64,000 bases of DNA. It comes from Thermohalobaculum sp964576075 (GTDB lineage Bacteria > Pseudomonadota > Alphaproteobacteria > Rhodobacterales > Rhodobacteraceae). Below, piece by piece: positions 43,383 through 51,813 of the stretch (position 1 is its first letter; each line of letters begins with the position of its first letter). The translations under genes and the position numbers were made by a program. Location: NCBI GenBank assembly GCA_964576075.1, contig CAZNTX010000009.1, forward strand, positions 1 through 64,000. The letters run 5' to 3'. Below the pieces are notes generated by a model. It had not been told where the DNA came from. It saw only the letters and a list, made by a program, of their open reading frames with translations, and did not search any database.

Positions 43383-45404
43383 TCAGGCGGCCTTGCCGAT
43401 GGCGGGGAGGTCGCCGCGGGCGGGCGCGTCCGGCTCCTGCCCGGGAGATAGGCCATTGATCCGGGAGATGATCAGCTTGAGGTCCTCGGCCGTCGAAAAG
43501 AGGTGGGTGAATTTCGATTCGGTGGCGCGGGCGGTCTCCATCAGCTCCTCGGTCACGGCGTCGAGCGCCTGCATCACGTCGCCGATCCGCCGGGCGATGG
43601 ACTCCTGCGCGCGCATCGCCTCGGCGATCTCGTCGACGCGCTCGCCGGTGCGCAGGATCTCGGGCGACAGCGACTCGAGCATGCGCCCGACCTCGCCGGC
43701 GGCGTCCCCGGTTTGCGAGGAGAGGCCCGAGATCTCCTCCGCCGCGCGGCTGCTGCGCTCGGCGAGCTTGCGGACCTCGGCGGCGACGACGGCGAAGCCG
43801 CGCCCGTGCTCGCCCGCGCGCGCGGCTTCGACGGAGGCATTGAGCGCGAGCAGGTCGGTCTGCTGCGCGATCTCTCGGACGACGAGGACCTTGGAGGCGA
43901 TGTCGCGCATCGCGGAAATCGCCGAGCCCACCGTATCTCCCGAGGCGCGGGCGCGGTCCTGGAGCTGGCCCGCGAGGCCGCCGGTCTCCGCGGCGCTGCG
44001 GGCGGAGCGGTCGAGGCTCTCGGTGATCTCCTCGACCGCCGCGCGCACCGACTGCACCTTGTCCCCGAGCGCCTCGGCGCTGCCGTTCAGCCGCTTCGAG
44101 ATCGCCTCGAGATCCTCGGCATGGCGGGTGGCGCTGACGGCATTGCCGCGGACCTCCATCAGGATTTGTTCGGTGGTCTCGCGCAGGTTGGCATCCGACG
44201 TCTCGCGGAAGAGGTCGAGGGCGTGCACGAGCCGCTCGATCTCCGCGAGATCGTCCGTGCGGCGCTCGAGGAACACATCGCGCTCTCCGGCGGCGAGGGC
44301 CGAGAGCGCGTCGGTGGTCTGCTCGAGCCGGCGCGCAACGCGCCGGCGCAAATGGGCCGTGACGGCGAGGATCATCCCGATCAGCGCGAGGCCGATCGCG
44401 GCCGCTCCGGCGAGCCAGACCGCGGCGGCGAGCCAGCGGTCCTCCCAATAGGCGACGAGGGCGGTCCCGGCCACCGCCGAGAGGTCCACATGGGTCTGCA
44501 GCGCGGCGTTGGAGAGCTCGAAATAAGCCTCGAAGCCGATCGGATGGTCGGGCGCCGCGCCACTGGCGAGGGCCGCGCGGGAGGCGGCCTCGATCGCCTC
44601 GTTGACCGAGAGATACTCGTCGAAATAGAGCCGCTCGGCCTCGGCCATCCGGTCGCGCAGGGCCTCCGGCACCTCGCCCGCCGCGACCTCGTCGAGCAGG
44701 GCGCCCCAGGCCTCCGCCGCGCGCCGGGTGTCGGCGGCGATCTCGGGCAAGACGGCCGGGGGCAGCGGCGCCCCGTGGAGCAGGGCCACCGCGTAATGCG
44801 TGCGCGCCCGCCCGCCGAATTCGCGCACCTCCCAGGCGAAGTCCCGCACCGCCTCGATCCGGGCGGCGACGTCGGAGATCACCGCGTTGGGCGGGGTGAG
44901 CAGACGCCCCGCGCTCTTCATGCGCACGATCTCGGCCTTGATCTCCTGGGGCAGACGGACGGCGCTTCCGGGCGCGCGCGCCGCCGCCGGTCGGGAGATC
45001 GCCCGGTCGACCTCCGCACGCAGCGCGGCCACGGCGCGCCGCGCGGTCTCTGCGCGCTCGAGAAAGCTGCGGTTGCCGGGCGTGGCCGGCAGCTCGGCGA
45101 TGGCGGCGACGGCGCGGTCGAACCTCTCGTCCGACAGCCGCCGCTGCCCCGCGATCAGCTCTCGGAAGAGCGGGGGCGCGGGCTCCTCGAGCGAGAGCGC
45201 GACCTGGGTGACGCTGCGCTCGAGCGAGAGCGAGATGGTCCCGCGCGACCAGTCCGCATCGGCCGCTGCGACCTCCGAGGTCTCCGACACATCGAGGATA
45301 GTTGCCACGTCGCTCACCAGCCCCGCGCCGATGGTGATCAGGGCGAGCACGCCGATGGCGCCGAGCGAGGCGGACAGAACGGAGGAAAAGCGGCGTTGAC
45401 GCAT
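43383..45404 (-). CDS. Methyl-accepting chemotaxis protein
   Basis: A receptor of 673 residues. Helix TM1 is near 10-30 (ASLGAIGVLALITIGAGLV) and TM2 near 328-352 (AAAVWLAGAAAIGLALIGMI), enclosing a long helical periplasmic sensor domain of about 300 residues. A HAMP region follows, then the signalling domain with hairpin tip IAQQTDLLALNASVEAARAG and HGRGFAVVAAEVRKLAERS. The ligand is unknown. No che genes are nearby. Confidence 0.92.
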   Translation of the reverse strand: MRQRRFSSVLSASLGAIGVLALITIGAGLVSDVATILDVSETSEVAAADADWSRGTISLSLERSVTQVALSLEEPAPPLFRELIAGQRRLSDERFDRAVAAIAELPATPGNRSFLERAETARRAVAALRAEVDRAISRPAAARAPGSAVRLPQEIKAEIVRMKSAGRLLTPPNAVISDVAARIEAVRDFAWEVREFGGRARTHYAVALLHGAPLPPAVLPEIAADTRRAAEAWGALLDEVAAGEVPEALRDRMAEAERLYFDEYLSVNEAIEAASRAALASGAAPDHPIGFEAYFELSNAALQTHVDLSAVAGTALVAYWEDRWLAAAVWLAGAAAIGLALIGMILAVTAHLRRRVARRLEQTTDALSALAAGERDVFLERRTDDLAEIERLVHALDLFRETSDANLRETTEQILMEVRGNAVSATRHAEDLEAISKRLNGSAEALGDKVQSVRAAVEEITESLDRSARSAAETGGLAGQLQDRARASGDTVGSAISAMRDIASKVLVVREIAQQTDLLALNASVEAARAGEHGRGFAVVAAEVRKLAERSSRAAEEISGLSSQTGDAAGEVGRMLESLSPEILRTGERVDEIAEAMRAQESIARRIGDVMQALDAVTEELMETARATESKFTHLFSTAEDLKLIISRINGLSPGQEPDAPARGDLPAIGKAA

Positions 45405-45486
45405 ATCGGACTCTCCACGAAGTTTCCGGGGACAGTCCGCGAGATCCGCTAATTTCCGGTTACGCAGGGGCCGAGGCCCGCGCGCG

Positions 45487-46392
45487 TCACTCGCTCGCGC
45501 CCTCGGCGACCGGGCCGCCGGCGCGGGTCCAGCCGACCATGCTCTCGGGGTAGAGCTTGACGTCCTCCATCCCGGCGAGCTCGCTCATGGCGAACCAGCC
45601 GGTCGCGGCCCAATGCCCGGTGTTGCAGAAGCTCACGACTTCGCCCTCGGCGGCGGCGATGCCGGAGGCCCGGGCGAGCTCGGCCACGCGTTCGGCGGGG
45701 GGCATCTCGGTCTTCGCGCCGTCGAACCACCCCGTCTGCGGCAGGCTGCGCGCACCCGGCAGCGTCCCCGCCCGCTCGGCGGCCGCATGCTTCTTCTTGC
45801 CGCTATGGAATTCGGCCGGGCGTGCGTCGACGAGGGTGGCGCCGCGGATGCCCTGCACCACCGCGCCGATCTCGGCGCGGTCGGCCATCCACTCGCGCGA
45901 GAGCGCGAAGCGCGCCTGCGAGGGCGTGGCCTCCGTGGGATCGACCGAGAGGGGCCGGCCGGCCGCGATCCAGCTTCGCACGCCGCCGTTCAGGATCGCG
46001 ATCTCGGAGAGGCCGGCGGATTTGAGCGTCCAGTAGACCCGCGCCGCGGCGCCGAAATCGCTCGCGTCGGTGCCGGCATAGGCGATCACCACCCGGCTCT
46101 CGGGGGTGAGGCCCGCCCCCTGCATCACCTCGGTCAGCGTCGCGTCGGAGATCGGCTCGCCGGGGTTCTCGCGCGGCCCGCGCCAGAGCGGATAGGCGGC
46201 GCTGATCGAGCCCGGGATGTTGGCGGTGAGATACGCCTTTGGATCCCGGATATCCAGCACGACGGGCGCCTCGCCCGCCATCATCTCGGCGAGCTCGGCG
46301 GGGGTCACGAGCTTCTTCCAGGCGGTCTCGGCGGCGGCGGGCAGCGCCGCGAGGCAGAGCGCCGCGAGCACGGGCAGGAGACGGCGGATCAT
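45487..46392 (-). CDS. Periplasmic rhodanese-like sulfurtransferase
   Basis: A protein of 301 residues with a signal peptide (RLLPVLAALCLAALPAAA) and two rhodanese domains. The first (about 25-150) has VLDIRDPKAYLTANIPGSIS but an inactive-type IAYAGTDAS loop with no Cys. The second has the active Cys at about 256 in SFCNTGHWAATGW. This resembles thiosulfate or mercaptopyruvate sulfurtransferases. The function in the periplasm is not known. It ends 82 bases from the chemotaxis receptor start. Confidence 0.9.
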   Translation of the reverse strand: MIRRLLPVLAALCLAALPAAAETAWKKLVTPAELAEMMAGEAPVVLDIRDPKAYLTANIPGSISAAYPLWRGPRENPGEPISDATLTEVMQGAGLTPESRVVIAYAGTDASDFGAAARVYWTLKSAGLSEIAILNGGVRSWIAAGRPLSVDPTEATPSQARFALSREWMADRAEIGAVVQGIRGATLVDARPAEFHSGKKKHAAAERAGTLPGARSLPQTGWFDGAKTEMPPAERVAELARASGIAAAEGEVVSFCNTGHWAATGWFAMSELAGMEDVKLYPESMVGWTRAGGPVAEGASE

Positions 46393-46461
46393 GGTGTCCT
46401 CCCTGATCGGATGGGTTGCCGAGCCGATCTTACGCGCTCCGCGCCCGCGCCGCCACAGCCC

Positions 46462-47067
46462 TCAGGGGATGCTCGTGTCGAGCGTCGGCCCATGCCCGCT
46501 CTTGGCATCGAGCGCCTTGTGCGCGGCCTCGATGCGCGCGTCGATCTTGGCCTTGGTGTAATCCGCCTCGAAGAGCGCCTTGGCCTCGGCGCGCGTCGCC
46601 TCGACGGCCTCCTCCTTGCTCGCGGCCTTGGCCTCGAAGGCCTTTGCCGCGATCTCGTCGTGGATCTTCTTCATCTCCGCCTTGGCGGCGGCGATGTGCT
46701 CCTTCTCATGCGTGTCGAGCTCCTTGACGAAGCGGTCCCATTCCTTCTTCGCCTTCTTGCTCAAGTCCTTGGCGGACTTGAGATTCGGCCATTTGATGGT
46801 GCTGACGATCTTGGCCTTCATCGCGGTCATGGCGAGGCTCGCCTCCCAGGTCTCCTCGGGCGGAGCCTTCTTGTTCTCCTTGACCTTGCCGGACCACTTG
46901 ACGTCGTTCGGAGGCACGGTGCAGGCGGTCTCGGTGAGGGCTGCGACGTTCTTGCCGTGGCTCTTCGGGCCCTTCTTCTGAATATCGGCCCAGATCTCGG
47001 CGAGCGTCGCGCCGGCGACGGTGTATTTCTCTTTCTTGACGGACGAGGTGTTCGCGGAAAAGGCCAT
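46462..47067 (-). CDS. DUF922-like putative metalloprotease, Lys-rich
   Basis: A protein of 201 residues, no signal peptide. The N-terminal 100 residues (YTVAGATLAEIWADIQKKGP, CTVPPNDVKWSGKVKEN, WEASLAMTAMKAKIV) fit the DUF922 family. Then come WDRFVKELDTHEKEHIAAAK, with HEKEH as a possible zinc-binding HExxH-like site, and a helical Lys/Ala/Glu tail. Lysine far exceeds arginine, against the genome norm. GAGGAGG precedes the ATG. It may be an effector or secreted protease. It resembles the Lys-rich gene at 31089 in style and is divergent from the ASKHA gene. Confidence 0.75.
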   Translation of the reverse strand: MAFSANTSSVKKEKYTVAGATLAEIWADIQKKGPKSHGKNVAALTETACTVPPNDVKWSGKVKENKKAPPEETWEASLAMTAMKAKIVSTIKWPNLKSAKDLSKKAKKEWDRFVKELDTHEKEHIAAAKAEMKKIHDEIAAKAFEAKAASKEEAVEATRAEAKALFEADYTKAKIDARIEAAHKALDAKSGHGPTLDTSIP

Positions 47068-47232
47068 CTCGGTGTCCTCCTCTGCCCTCGCGGGGGCGAG
47101 GATAGCACGCAGACGCGCCGCACGTCGCCGGTTTCGCGCCGAAAGATGCCGCTCCGGGGCGCGCGCGCCCTGCCCTTCCTCGGCCATGCGAGGGGGCCCG
47201 AGCCCTTCGGGCCCGATCAACAGGACAGGCCG

Positions 47233-49269
47233 ATGGACGACGCCGCGACCCATCTCGTCATCTTCACCCCCTCCGGCAAACGCGGGCGTGTGGCGCATGG
47301 CACGCCCGTGCTCCAGGCCGCCCGCCAGCTCGGCGTCGATCTCGACAGCGTCTGCGGCGGGCGCGGGATCTGCTCGAAATGCCAGGTGAGCCCAGGGGTC
47401 GGCGCCTTCCCCAAGCACGGGGTCACGGTGCGCGCCGATGCCCTCTCCCCCTGGAACGCCGTCGAGCAGCGCTACGACGACAAGCGCGGCCTCGCGCAGG
47501 GCCGCCGCCTCGGCTGCCAGGCGCGCATTGAGGGCGACGTGGTGATCGACGTCCCCCCCGAGAGCCAGGTCCACCGCCAGGTGGTGCGCAAGGGCGTCGA
47601 GGCCCGCGAGATCGTGCTCGACCCGGCGACGCGCAAGGTTCTCGTCCAGGTCGCAGAGCCAGACATGCACGTCCCCAAGGGCGACATGGAGCGCCTCGCC
47701 GAGGCGCTGGCCGCCGAATGGGGGATCGCCCCGGTCTCGGCCCCCCTCGCCGTTCTCTCGCGGCTGCAGAAGGTGCTGCGCGAGGGCAAGTGGCAGGTCA
47801 CCTGCGCCCTCCAGCGCGACGTGGCCGAGGGGCCCTGGCGCCTCGTCGAGATCTGGCCGGGCTTCCACGAGGGGGCGCTCTACGGCCTCGCCGTCGATAT
47901 CGGCTCGACCACGGTGGCCGCCCATCTCTGCGATCTCGAGACCGGCGAGGTGCGCGTCTCCTCCGGCCTGATGAACCCGCAGATCCGCTTCGGCGAGGAC
48001 CTGATGTCCCGCGTCTCCTATGCGCAGATGAACGAGGGCGGCGCGGCGGAGATGACCGCGGCGCTGCGCGAGGCGCTCGACCATCTCACCGGCGAGATCG
48101 CCCGCGAGGCCGGGATCGAGCGCGCGCAGATCCTCGAGGGCGTCTTCGTCGGCAACCCGGTGATGCACCACCTCTTCCTCGGGATCGACCCGGTCGAGCT
48201 CGGCTGGGCGCCCTTCGCGCTCGCCACCTCCGAGGCGCTGACGCTGCCCGCCGCCGAGCTCGGCCTCGCGCTCCACCCGGAGGCGCGCGCCCATGTGCTG
48301 CCCTGCATCGCCGGCCATGTGGGCGCCGACGCCGCCGCCGTCGCCCTCGCCGAGCGGCCCGACGCGCAGGACGAGCTCACCCTGATCATCGACGTCGGCA
48401 CCAATGCGGAGATCTTCCTCGGCGACCGCAGCCGCGTCCTCGCCTGCTCCTCCCCCACCGGGCCCGCCTTCGAGGGGGCGCAGGTCTCCTCCGGCCAGCG
48501 CGCCGCCCCGGGCGCCATCGAGCGCGTGCGCATCGACCCCGAGACCAAGCGCGCCCGGGTGAAGGTGATCGGCTGCGATCTCTGGTCCGACGAGCCGGGC
48601 TTCCTCGAGGCGGTCGGCGCGGACGGCGTCACCGGCATCTGCGGCTCCGGCATCATCGAGGCGCTGGCGGAGATGCGCCTCGCCGGCGTCCTCGACAAGC
48701 GCGGGATCATCGGCCCCGAGAGCGATCTCGGCCCCGTCGTGATCCCCGAGGGCCGCACCTGGTCCTATGTGCTCTGGGACGCCCGCCCCTCCGGCCGCCT
48801 CGTCACGGTGACGCAGAACGACGTGCAGCAGATCCTCTTCGCCAAGGCCGCGCTCTATGCCGGGGCGCGCCTCCTGATGGACGCGCGCGGCGTCGAGCGG
48901 GTGGAGCGCGTCGTCCTCGCAGGCGCCTTCGGCGCGCATATCTCGCCCCTGCACGCCATGATCCTCGGCATGATCCCGGACTGCCCGCTGGAGAAGGTCA
49001 CCTCCGCCGGCAACGCCGCCGGCACCGGCGCGCGCATCGCGCTCCTCAACCTCGCCGAGCGCGGGCGCATCGCCGAGATCGTCCGCCGGGTGGAGAAGGT
49101 CGAGACCGCCGTCGAGCCCCGCTTCCAGGAGCATTTCGTCGACGCGATGCGCGTGCCCCACGAGGCGGCGCCCTACCCCAATCTCGCCGCAGCCGTGACG
49201 CTCCCCGAAACCCGCTTCGCGACCGCCCCCGCCGAGGAGGGCGGCCGCCGCCGTCGCCGCCGGGCCTGA
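47233..49269 (+). CDS. ASKHA-domain protein with N-terminal 2Fe-2S ferredoxin (corrinoid reductive activator family)
   Basis: A protein of 678 residues. The N-terminal ferredoxin domain has CGGRGICSKC plus a later GCQA Cys for the 2Fe-2S cluster. A middle domain and the ASKHA ATPase fold follow: GLAVDIGSTTVAAHLCDLET, VFVGNPVMHHLFLG, LIIDVGTNAEIFLGD, GICGSGIIEAL, and a final HISPLHAMILGMIPDCP with HAM. Family members such as RamA use ATP to reduce cob(II)alamin in methyltransferase corrinoid proteins. This fits one-carbon metabolism and perhaps the demethylation genes at 39-42 kb. The C-terminus is Arg-rich. Confidence 0.88.
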   Translation: MDDAATHLVIFTPSGKRGRVAHGTPVLQAARQLGVDLDSVCGGRGICSKCQVSPGVGAFPKHGVTVRADALSPWNAVEQRYDDKRGLAQGRRLGCQARIEGDVVIDVPPESQVHRQVVRKGVEAREIVLDPATRKVLVQVAEPDMHVPKGDMERLAEALAAEWGIAPVSAPLAVLSRLQKVLREGKWQVTCALQRDVAEGPWRLVEIWPGFHEGALYGLAVDIGSTTVAAHLCDLETGEVRVSSGLMNPQIRFGEDLMSRVSYAQMNEGGAAEMTAALREALDHLTGEIAREAGIERAQILEGVFVGNPVMHHLFLGIDPVELGWAPFALATSEALTLPAAELGLALHPEARAHVLPCIAGHVGADAAAVALAERPDAQDELTLIIDVGTNAEIFLGDRSRVLACSSPTGPAFEGAQVSSGQRAAPGAIERVRIDPETKRARVKVIGCDLWSDEPGFLEAVGADGVTGICGSGIIEALAEMRLAGVLDKRGIIGPESDLGPVVIPEGRTWSYVLWDARPSGRLVTVTQNDVQQILFAKAALYAGARLLMDARGVERVERVVLAGAFGAHISPLHAMILGMIPDCPLEKVTSAGNAAGTGARIALLNLAERGRIAEIVRRVEKVETAVEPRFQEHFVDAMRVPHEAAPYPNLAAAVTLPETRFATAPAEEGGRRRRRRA

Positions 49270-49272
49270 CCC

Positions 49273-50013
49273 TCAGGCCTGCGTCGGCCCGCGCTTGCGC
49301 GCCACATAGCCGAGCCCGAGCATCGCCGCAGCGAGGAGCGGCAGCGCCGGGGGCAGCGGGATTCGCTCGAAATCAGCCGTCACGATCATCTGCAGATCGG
49401 CCAAGTTCTCCTGACCCTCGATCGTGGAGAACTGCGCGAAGGTCTGCCCGCCCACCTGGAAGCCGATGACGTCGATGGTATACAGCACGCCGTCCAGGTT
49501 CACGACGTCGACGACCTCGGGGTTCAGCGCCACGTCGACGATGTCGTTGCAACAGCCGGCCCCGATATTCGGCGTCTCGTCATGCTCGAAGCGATAGGTG
49601 TTCGAGATCACGTCCGTCAGGATCGGATTGTTCAGGTCGTCGAAGAACGTCACGGTGATGTCGAGGTCGAGATCGGTCTGGGTGATGGTGTCCCCGGTGA
49701 TCGGGAAGTTGTAGTGGATGAAGTTGCCGAGGGTGAACTCGGTCTCCAGATCGATCGTGCTGCCGCAGACGAAGCAGGTCTCGTAGCGATAGCCGCTCCG
49801 CCGTTCCGCCGGCGGGGGGACCGTCGCCGGCGTGCCCCAGCGGATCTCCGCGTCCTCCGCATCCAAGGTCGGGATCGTGACCGCGACCCCGTTCGGCAGG
49901 GTGTTCGTCCACTCGGCGACGACGCTCGACACAGTCACGGTCGTCGCCTGCGCCGCTCCCGCCCCGAGGCCGAGCACGGCCCCCAAAGCCAGCCGATGAA
50001 GGTGGATACGCAT
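49273..50013 (-). CDS. Choice-of-anchor K type protein with IPLPP CTERM tail
   Basis: A protein of 246 residues with a signal peptide (LALGAVLGLGAGAAQA). The body has EWTNTLPNGVAV, AEIRWGTPATV, GNFIHYNFPITG and DLDLDITVTFFDDLNNP, the pattern of THxN/choice-of-anchor K surface proteins. The tail IPLPPALPLLAAAMLGLGYV, then ARKRG, is a variant of the VPLPA-CTERM signal. There are four Cys in the body (two pairs, FVC and GCC). It is the third such protein here. Converges with the ASKHA gene, 3 bases between stops. Confidence 0.82.
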   Translation of the reverse strand: MRIHLHRLALGAVLGLGAGAAQATTVTVSSVVAEWTNTLPNGVAVTIPTLDAEDAEIRWGTPATVPPPAERRSGYRYETCFVCGSTIDLETEFTLGNFIHYNFPITGDTITQTDLDLDITVTFFDDLNNPILTDVISNTYRFEHDETPNIGAGCCNDIVDVALNPEVVDVVNLDGVLYTIDVIGFQVGGQTFAQFSTIEGQENLADLQMIVTADFERIPLPPALPLLAAAMLGLGYVARKRGPTQA

Positions 50014-50206
50014 GCTCCCTCTCTCCTCTCGCAAGAAACCACTCACCAGCATGTGTAAACTTTAATTTTCTATTCAATTCCAGACAATCTTGGCAACCGT
50101 TGCAAGATCGCGACGAGTCCGAAAGCCGGACTTTCAGGAGCGATCTCAGAAGCTTAGGGGAACGGGCCGGGCCGCGCTTTGACGCCCGTCAAAGCCCGGG
50201 GGCGCC

Positions 50207-50431
50207 TCAGCGGCCGGTCACGCCGGGGCGCGGGTCCCGGCTGAGCGCGTCGCGGGCCGCGCGGCAGGCCTCGGTGCGGAAGAAGCGGTCGCGGGTGACG
50301 CAGGCGAGATAGGCGCGCTCCTCCGCCGTCGAGCCGTCGCGAAGCGGCGGCCCGTCCGGATAGACCCGTTCGACGCAGCCCGCGACGAGGGCCGCGGCGA
50401 GCATCGCCGCGGCCCGAGGAGCCCCCCTCAC
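50207..50431 (-). CDS. Small lipoprotein
   Basis: A protein of 74 residues. From the GTG at 50431, which overlaps the stop of the sulfhydrylase gene as GTGA, it reads RGAPRAAAMLAAALVAGC with a good lipobox LVAGC, so it is probably lipidated. The mature part is basic with two further Cys (YLACVTRD, TEACRAARD) that could pair. An ATG at 50404 would start inside the signal. The role is unknown. Coupled to the upstream gene. Confidence 0.65.
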   Translation of the reverse strand: MRGAPRAAAMLAAALVAGCVERVYPDGPPLRDGSTAEERAYLACVTRDRFFRTEACRAARDALSRDPRPGVTGR

Positions 50432-51738
50432 GCCGCGGCGGAGCCGGCGGTCGCCTGGGCGAGCGCCTGGTCGAGATCGGCGATCAGATCCGCCGCATCC
50501 TCGATCCCGACCGAGAGGCGCACCACCTCGGGCCCCGCCCCGGCCGCCTTGCGCTGCGCATCGGTGAGCTGGCGATGCGTCGTCGACGCGGAATGGATGA
50601 TCAGCGAGCGCGCATCCCCCAGATTGGCCAAGTGGCTGAAAAGCTTCACCGAATCCACGAGCTTCACGCAGGCGTCGTAGCCCCCCTTCACCCCGAAGGT
50701 GAAGATCGAGGAGGCGCCCCGCGGGCAATACTTGCGCCGCCGCTCCGCATAGGGGCTGCTGTCGAGCCCGGCATAGGAGACATACTCGACCGCCGGATGC
50801 CCCTCGAGAAACTCCGCCACGGCGCGCGCATTGGCGCAGTGCTTCTCCATCCTGAGCGACAGCGTCTCGATCCCGAGCAGCGTCTGGAAGGCGTTCATCG
50901 GCGCCTGGCACATCCCGATGTCGCGCAGCGTGATCGCGATCGAGAAGAAGATGAAGGCCATCTGCCCGGTCGCCTCGTGGAAGTTGAGCCCGTGATAGCT
51001 CTCGCAGGGCGTGGTCAGCGCCGGGTAGTTGCCGGAGGCCGCCCAGTCGAAGCTCCCCGAGTCGACGATGCACCCGCCCATGGCCGTCGCATTGCCGTTC
51101 AGATACTTCGTCGTCGAGTGGATGACGAGGTTCGCCCCGTGCTCGAAGGGGCGGCAGAGATAGGGGGTGGCGGTGGTGTTGTCGACGAGGAAGGGGATCC
51201 CCGCCTCCCGCGCGATCCCTGCGAGCGTCTCGAGATCGGAGATGTAGCCCCCCGGATTGGCGATGGACTCGCAGAAGAGCGCCCGCGTGTTCCCGTCGAT
51301 CGCCGCGCGGACCGCGTCGAGATCCTCGGTGTCGACGAAGCGCACCTCCCAGCCGAAATGCTTGAAGGCGTGGTTGAACTGGTTCACCGACCCGCCATAG
51401 AGCCGTGTGGAGGCGACGAAATTGTCCCCCGGCTTCATCAGCGGGAAGAGCGCCATCACCTGCGCCGCATGGCCCGAGGCGCAGGCCACCGCCCCGATCC
51501 CCCCCTCGAGGGCGGCGATCCGGTCCTCGAGCACCTTCACGGTGGGGTTGCCGATGCGGCTGTAGATGTAGCCGAGCTCCTCGAGATTGAAGAGCTTCGC
51601 CGCATGGTCGGCGTCGCGGAAGGCATAGGCGGTGTTCTGATAGATCGGGGTCTGCCGGGCGCCCGTGGCGGGGTCCGGCGCGGAGCCCGCATGGATCTGC
51701 AGGGTGTCGAAGCGATGGGCGGTGGTGTCCTCGGTCAT
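50428..51738 (-). CDS. O-acetylhomoserine sulfhydrylase (aminocarboxypropyltransferase)
   Basis: A PLP enzyme of 436 residues in the Cys/Met metabolism family. It makes homocysteine from O-acetylhomoserine and sulfide. Landmarks: QTPIYQNTAYAF, YSRIGNPTVKVLEDRIAALE, ASGHAAQVMAL, FVDNTTATPYLCRP-type region, and the PLP Lys in HSTTKYLNGNATAMGG. Length fits MetY/MetZ-like enzymes, and the O-acetyl preference is inferred from the 430-residue subfamily. Upstream I looked for a SAM riboswitch and did not find a convincing one. Confidence 0.93.
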   Translation of the reverse strand: MTEDTTAHRFDTLQIHAGSAPDPATGARQTPIYQNTAYAFRDADHAAKLFNLEELGYIYSRIGNPTVKVLEDRIAALEGGIGAVACASGHAAQVMALFPLMKPGDNFVASTRLYGGSVNQFNHAFKHFGWEVRFVDTEDLDAVRAAIDGNTRALFCESIANPGGYISDLETLAGIAREAGIPFLVDNTTATPYLCRPFEHGANLVIHSTTKYLNGNATAMGGCIVDSGSFDWAASGNYPALTTPCESYHGLNFHEATGQMAFIFFSIAITLRDIGMCQAPMNAFQTLLGIETLSLRMEKHCANARAVAEFLEGHPAVEYVSYAGLDSSPYAERRRKYCPRGASSIFTFGVKGGYDACVKLVDSVKLFSHLANLGDARSLIIHSASTTHRQLTDAQRKAAGAGPEVVRLSVGIEDAADLIADLDQALAQATAGSAAA

Positions 51739-51813
51739 GGCGCTCTCCTCGGGGTTTGGAAGATTGCCCGCACCCTATCGGAAAATCCCGGGAATGACAG
51801 CCGGGAGATGCGA

